From Reinekea sp. G2M2-21 (lineage in GTDB: Bacteria > Pseudomonadota > Gammaproteobacteria > Pseudomonadales > Natronospirillaceae), in NCBI RefSeq assembly GCF_015687175.1, contig NZ_JADPQG010000010.1, positions 94,684 to 158,683 of the forward strand: a stretch of 64,000 bases of DNA, in the 5' to 3' direction. The notes under the pieces were generated by a model. The model made no database searches and had not been told where the DNA came from. It saw only the letters and a program-made list of their open reading frames with translations. Below, piece by piece: positions 63,642 to 64,000 of this stretch (position 1 is its first letter; every line of letters starts with the position of its first letter). The position numbers were made by a program, and so were the translations under genes.

Positions 63642-64000
63642 ATAATCTCGTTACCACCCTCTACAGATAAGTCTCAACCTTAGAAATTGTTTTACTTCAT
63701 CAAAATACTTTCAGGATTAAGGGCGCCAGTAATTGAACATAGTCCAACTGCTTACTCGCTTTTTATAAAAAATCGTTTGGTCTAAATCCTTAATACCCAG
63801 GCCACTGCAACTGCTTGATGACTCAAAAAAATCCCAGCATAAGTGGGCAAAGGCCAGCAAGAGAGATGCCATGTAAAAAACACTTTTGTAAACCCACAAT
63901 AACTTTTCTGGAACTAGGGCAACTCTGAATAATTGCTATCTACCTCAGCGGGTGAAGAAATGCGCAAAGTTCTAGGCAAGTTCTGCAGGCAATATTCAAT
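63642..64000. other. AT-rich interval at the window end
   Basis: No gene is well supported. One minus-strand frame (63717-63899) encodes up to 60 residues with a hydrophobic start and three cysteines, but has no ribosome site. GAGATTAT just before 63641 may serve the topoisomerase-like gene. The lower GC content continues from that gene and suggests that an acquired region begins here or beyond. Confidence 0.4.

Noticed and set aside
63717..63899. 60-residue hydrophobic frame with cysteines near the window end
   Set aside because: It starts with TTG without a ribosome site. The internal ATG at 63872 is no better. Too short and unsupported to call.

Overview
The window reads as chromosomal DNA of a moderately halophilic or marine gammaproteobacterium, most plausibly an Oceanospirillales-type organism. 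This is inferred from the complete ectoine/5-hydroxyectoine operon, the sodium:solute symporter/DUF4212 cluster, the very high number of cyclic-di-GMP genes, and the general protein repertoire. No rRNA, tRNA or CRISPR array was seen. Coding density is high, and genes lie on both strands in short operons.

Layout. 0-4.3 kb: an MscS channel cut by the window edge, a cytochrome b561, and a MarR/DHA2-efflux pair with a candidate operator. 4.3-10.7 kb: ectABCD-ask, a TPR membrane protein overlapping the end of ask, and a divergent MarR-type ectR. 10.7-11.6 kb: the first copy of a MITE-like repeat. 11.6-19.2 kb: a REC-EAL protein, a divergent DUF4198/HupE pair, and a REC-DUF3369-EAL response regulator with its histidine kinase. 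19.2-25.2 kb: two ABC export systems around an AraC/GyrI regulator. 25.3-31.9 kb: a HAD phosphatase, two GNATs, two GGDEF proteins and a second repeat copy. 31.9-36.5 kb: a thioesterase-MoxR-VWA-DUF4442 operon and an orphan PAS histidine kinase. 36.7-39.8 kb: small metabolic genes. 39.8-40.9 kb: two more repeat copies in tandem. 41.1-44.3 kb: two small proteins and two paralogous GAF-GGDEF proteins. 44.5-49.7 kb: a solute-binding protein, a DnaQ-type exonuclease, a CBS/DUF294 protein and the symporter cluster. 50.0-56.4 kb: two THI5/NMT1-type binding-protein/GGDEF chimeras flanking an M28 peptidase. 56.5-62.0 kb: an M32 carboxypeptidase, a RimK-like ligase translationally coupled to a GNAT-C39 fusion, and another GGDEF protein. 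62.1-64.0 kb: an AT-richer segment carrying one odd 508-residue gene.

How it fits together. Osmoadaptation (ectoine, hydroxyectoine, MscS, Na+ symport) and signalling through c-di-GMP dominate. Nine GGDEF/EAL proteins fall in 64 kb, with REC, PAS, GAF, TPR, periplasmic-binding and membrane input modules. One of them (42.2 kb) has lost the GGDEF signature but keeps an RxxD inhibitory-site motif and could be a c-di-GMP receptor.

The two most unusual things are these. (1) The gene at 62115-63641 looks like a type IA topoisomerase scaffold in which every catalytic residue I could align is replaced; it sits at the edge of what may be an acquired region. (2) A family of roughly 0.3-0.64 kb interspersed elements with about 35-50 bp terminal inverted repeats and several internal hairpins fills all three of the largest gaps between genes. 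All domain calls were made by eye, without database searches.
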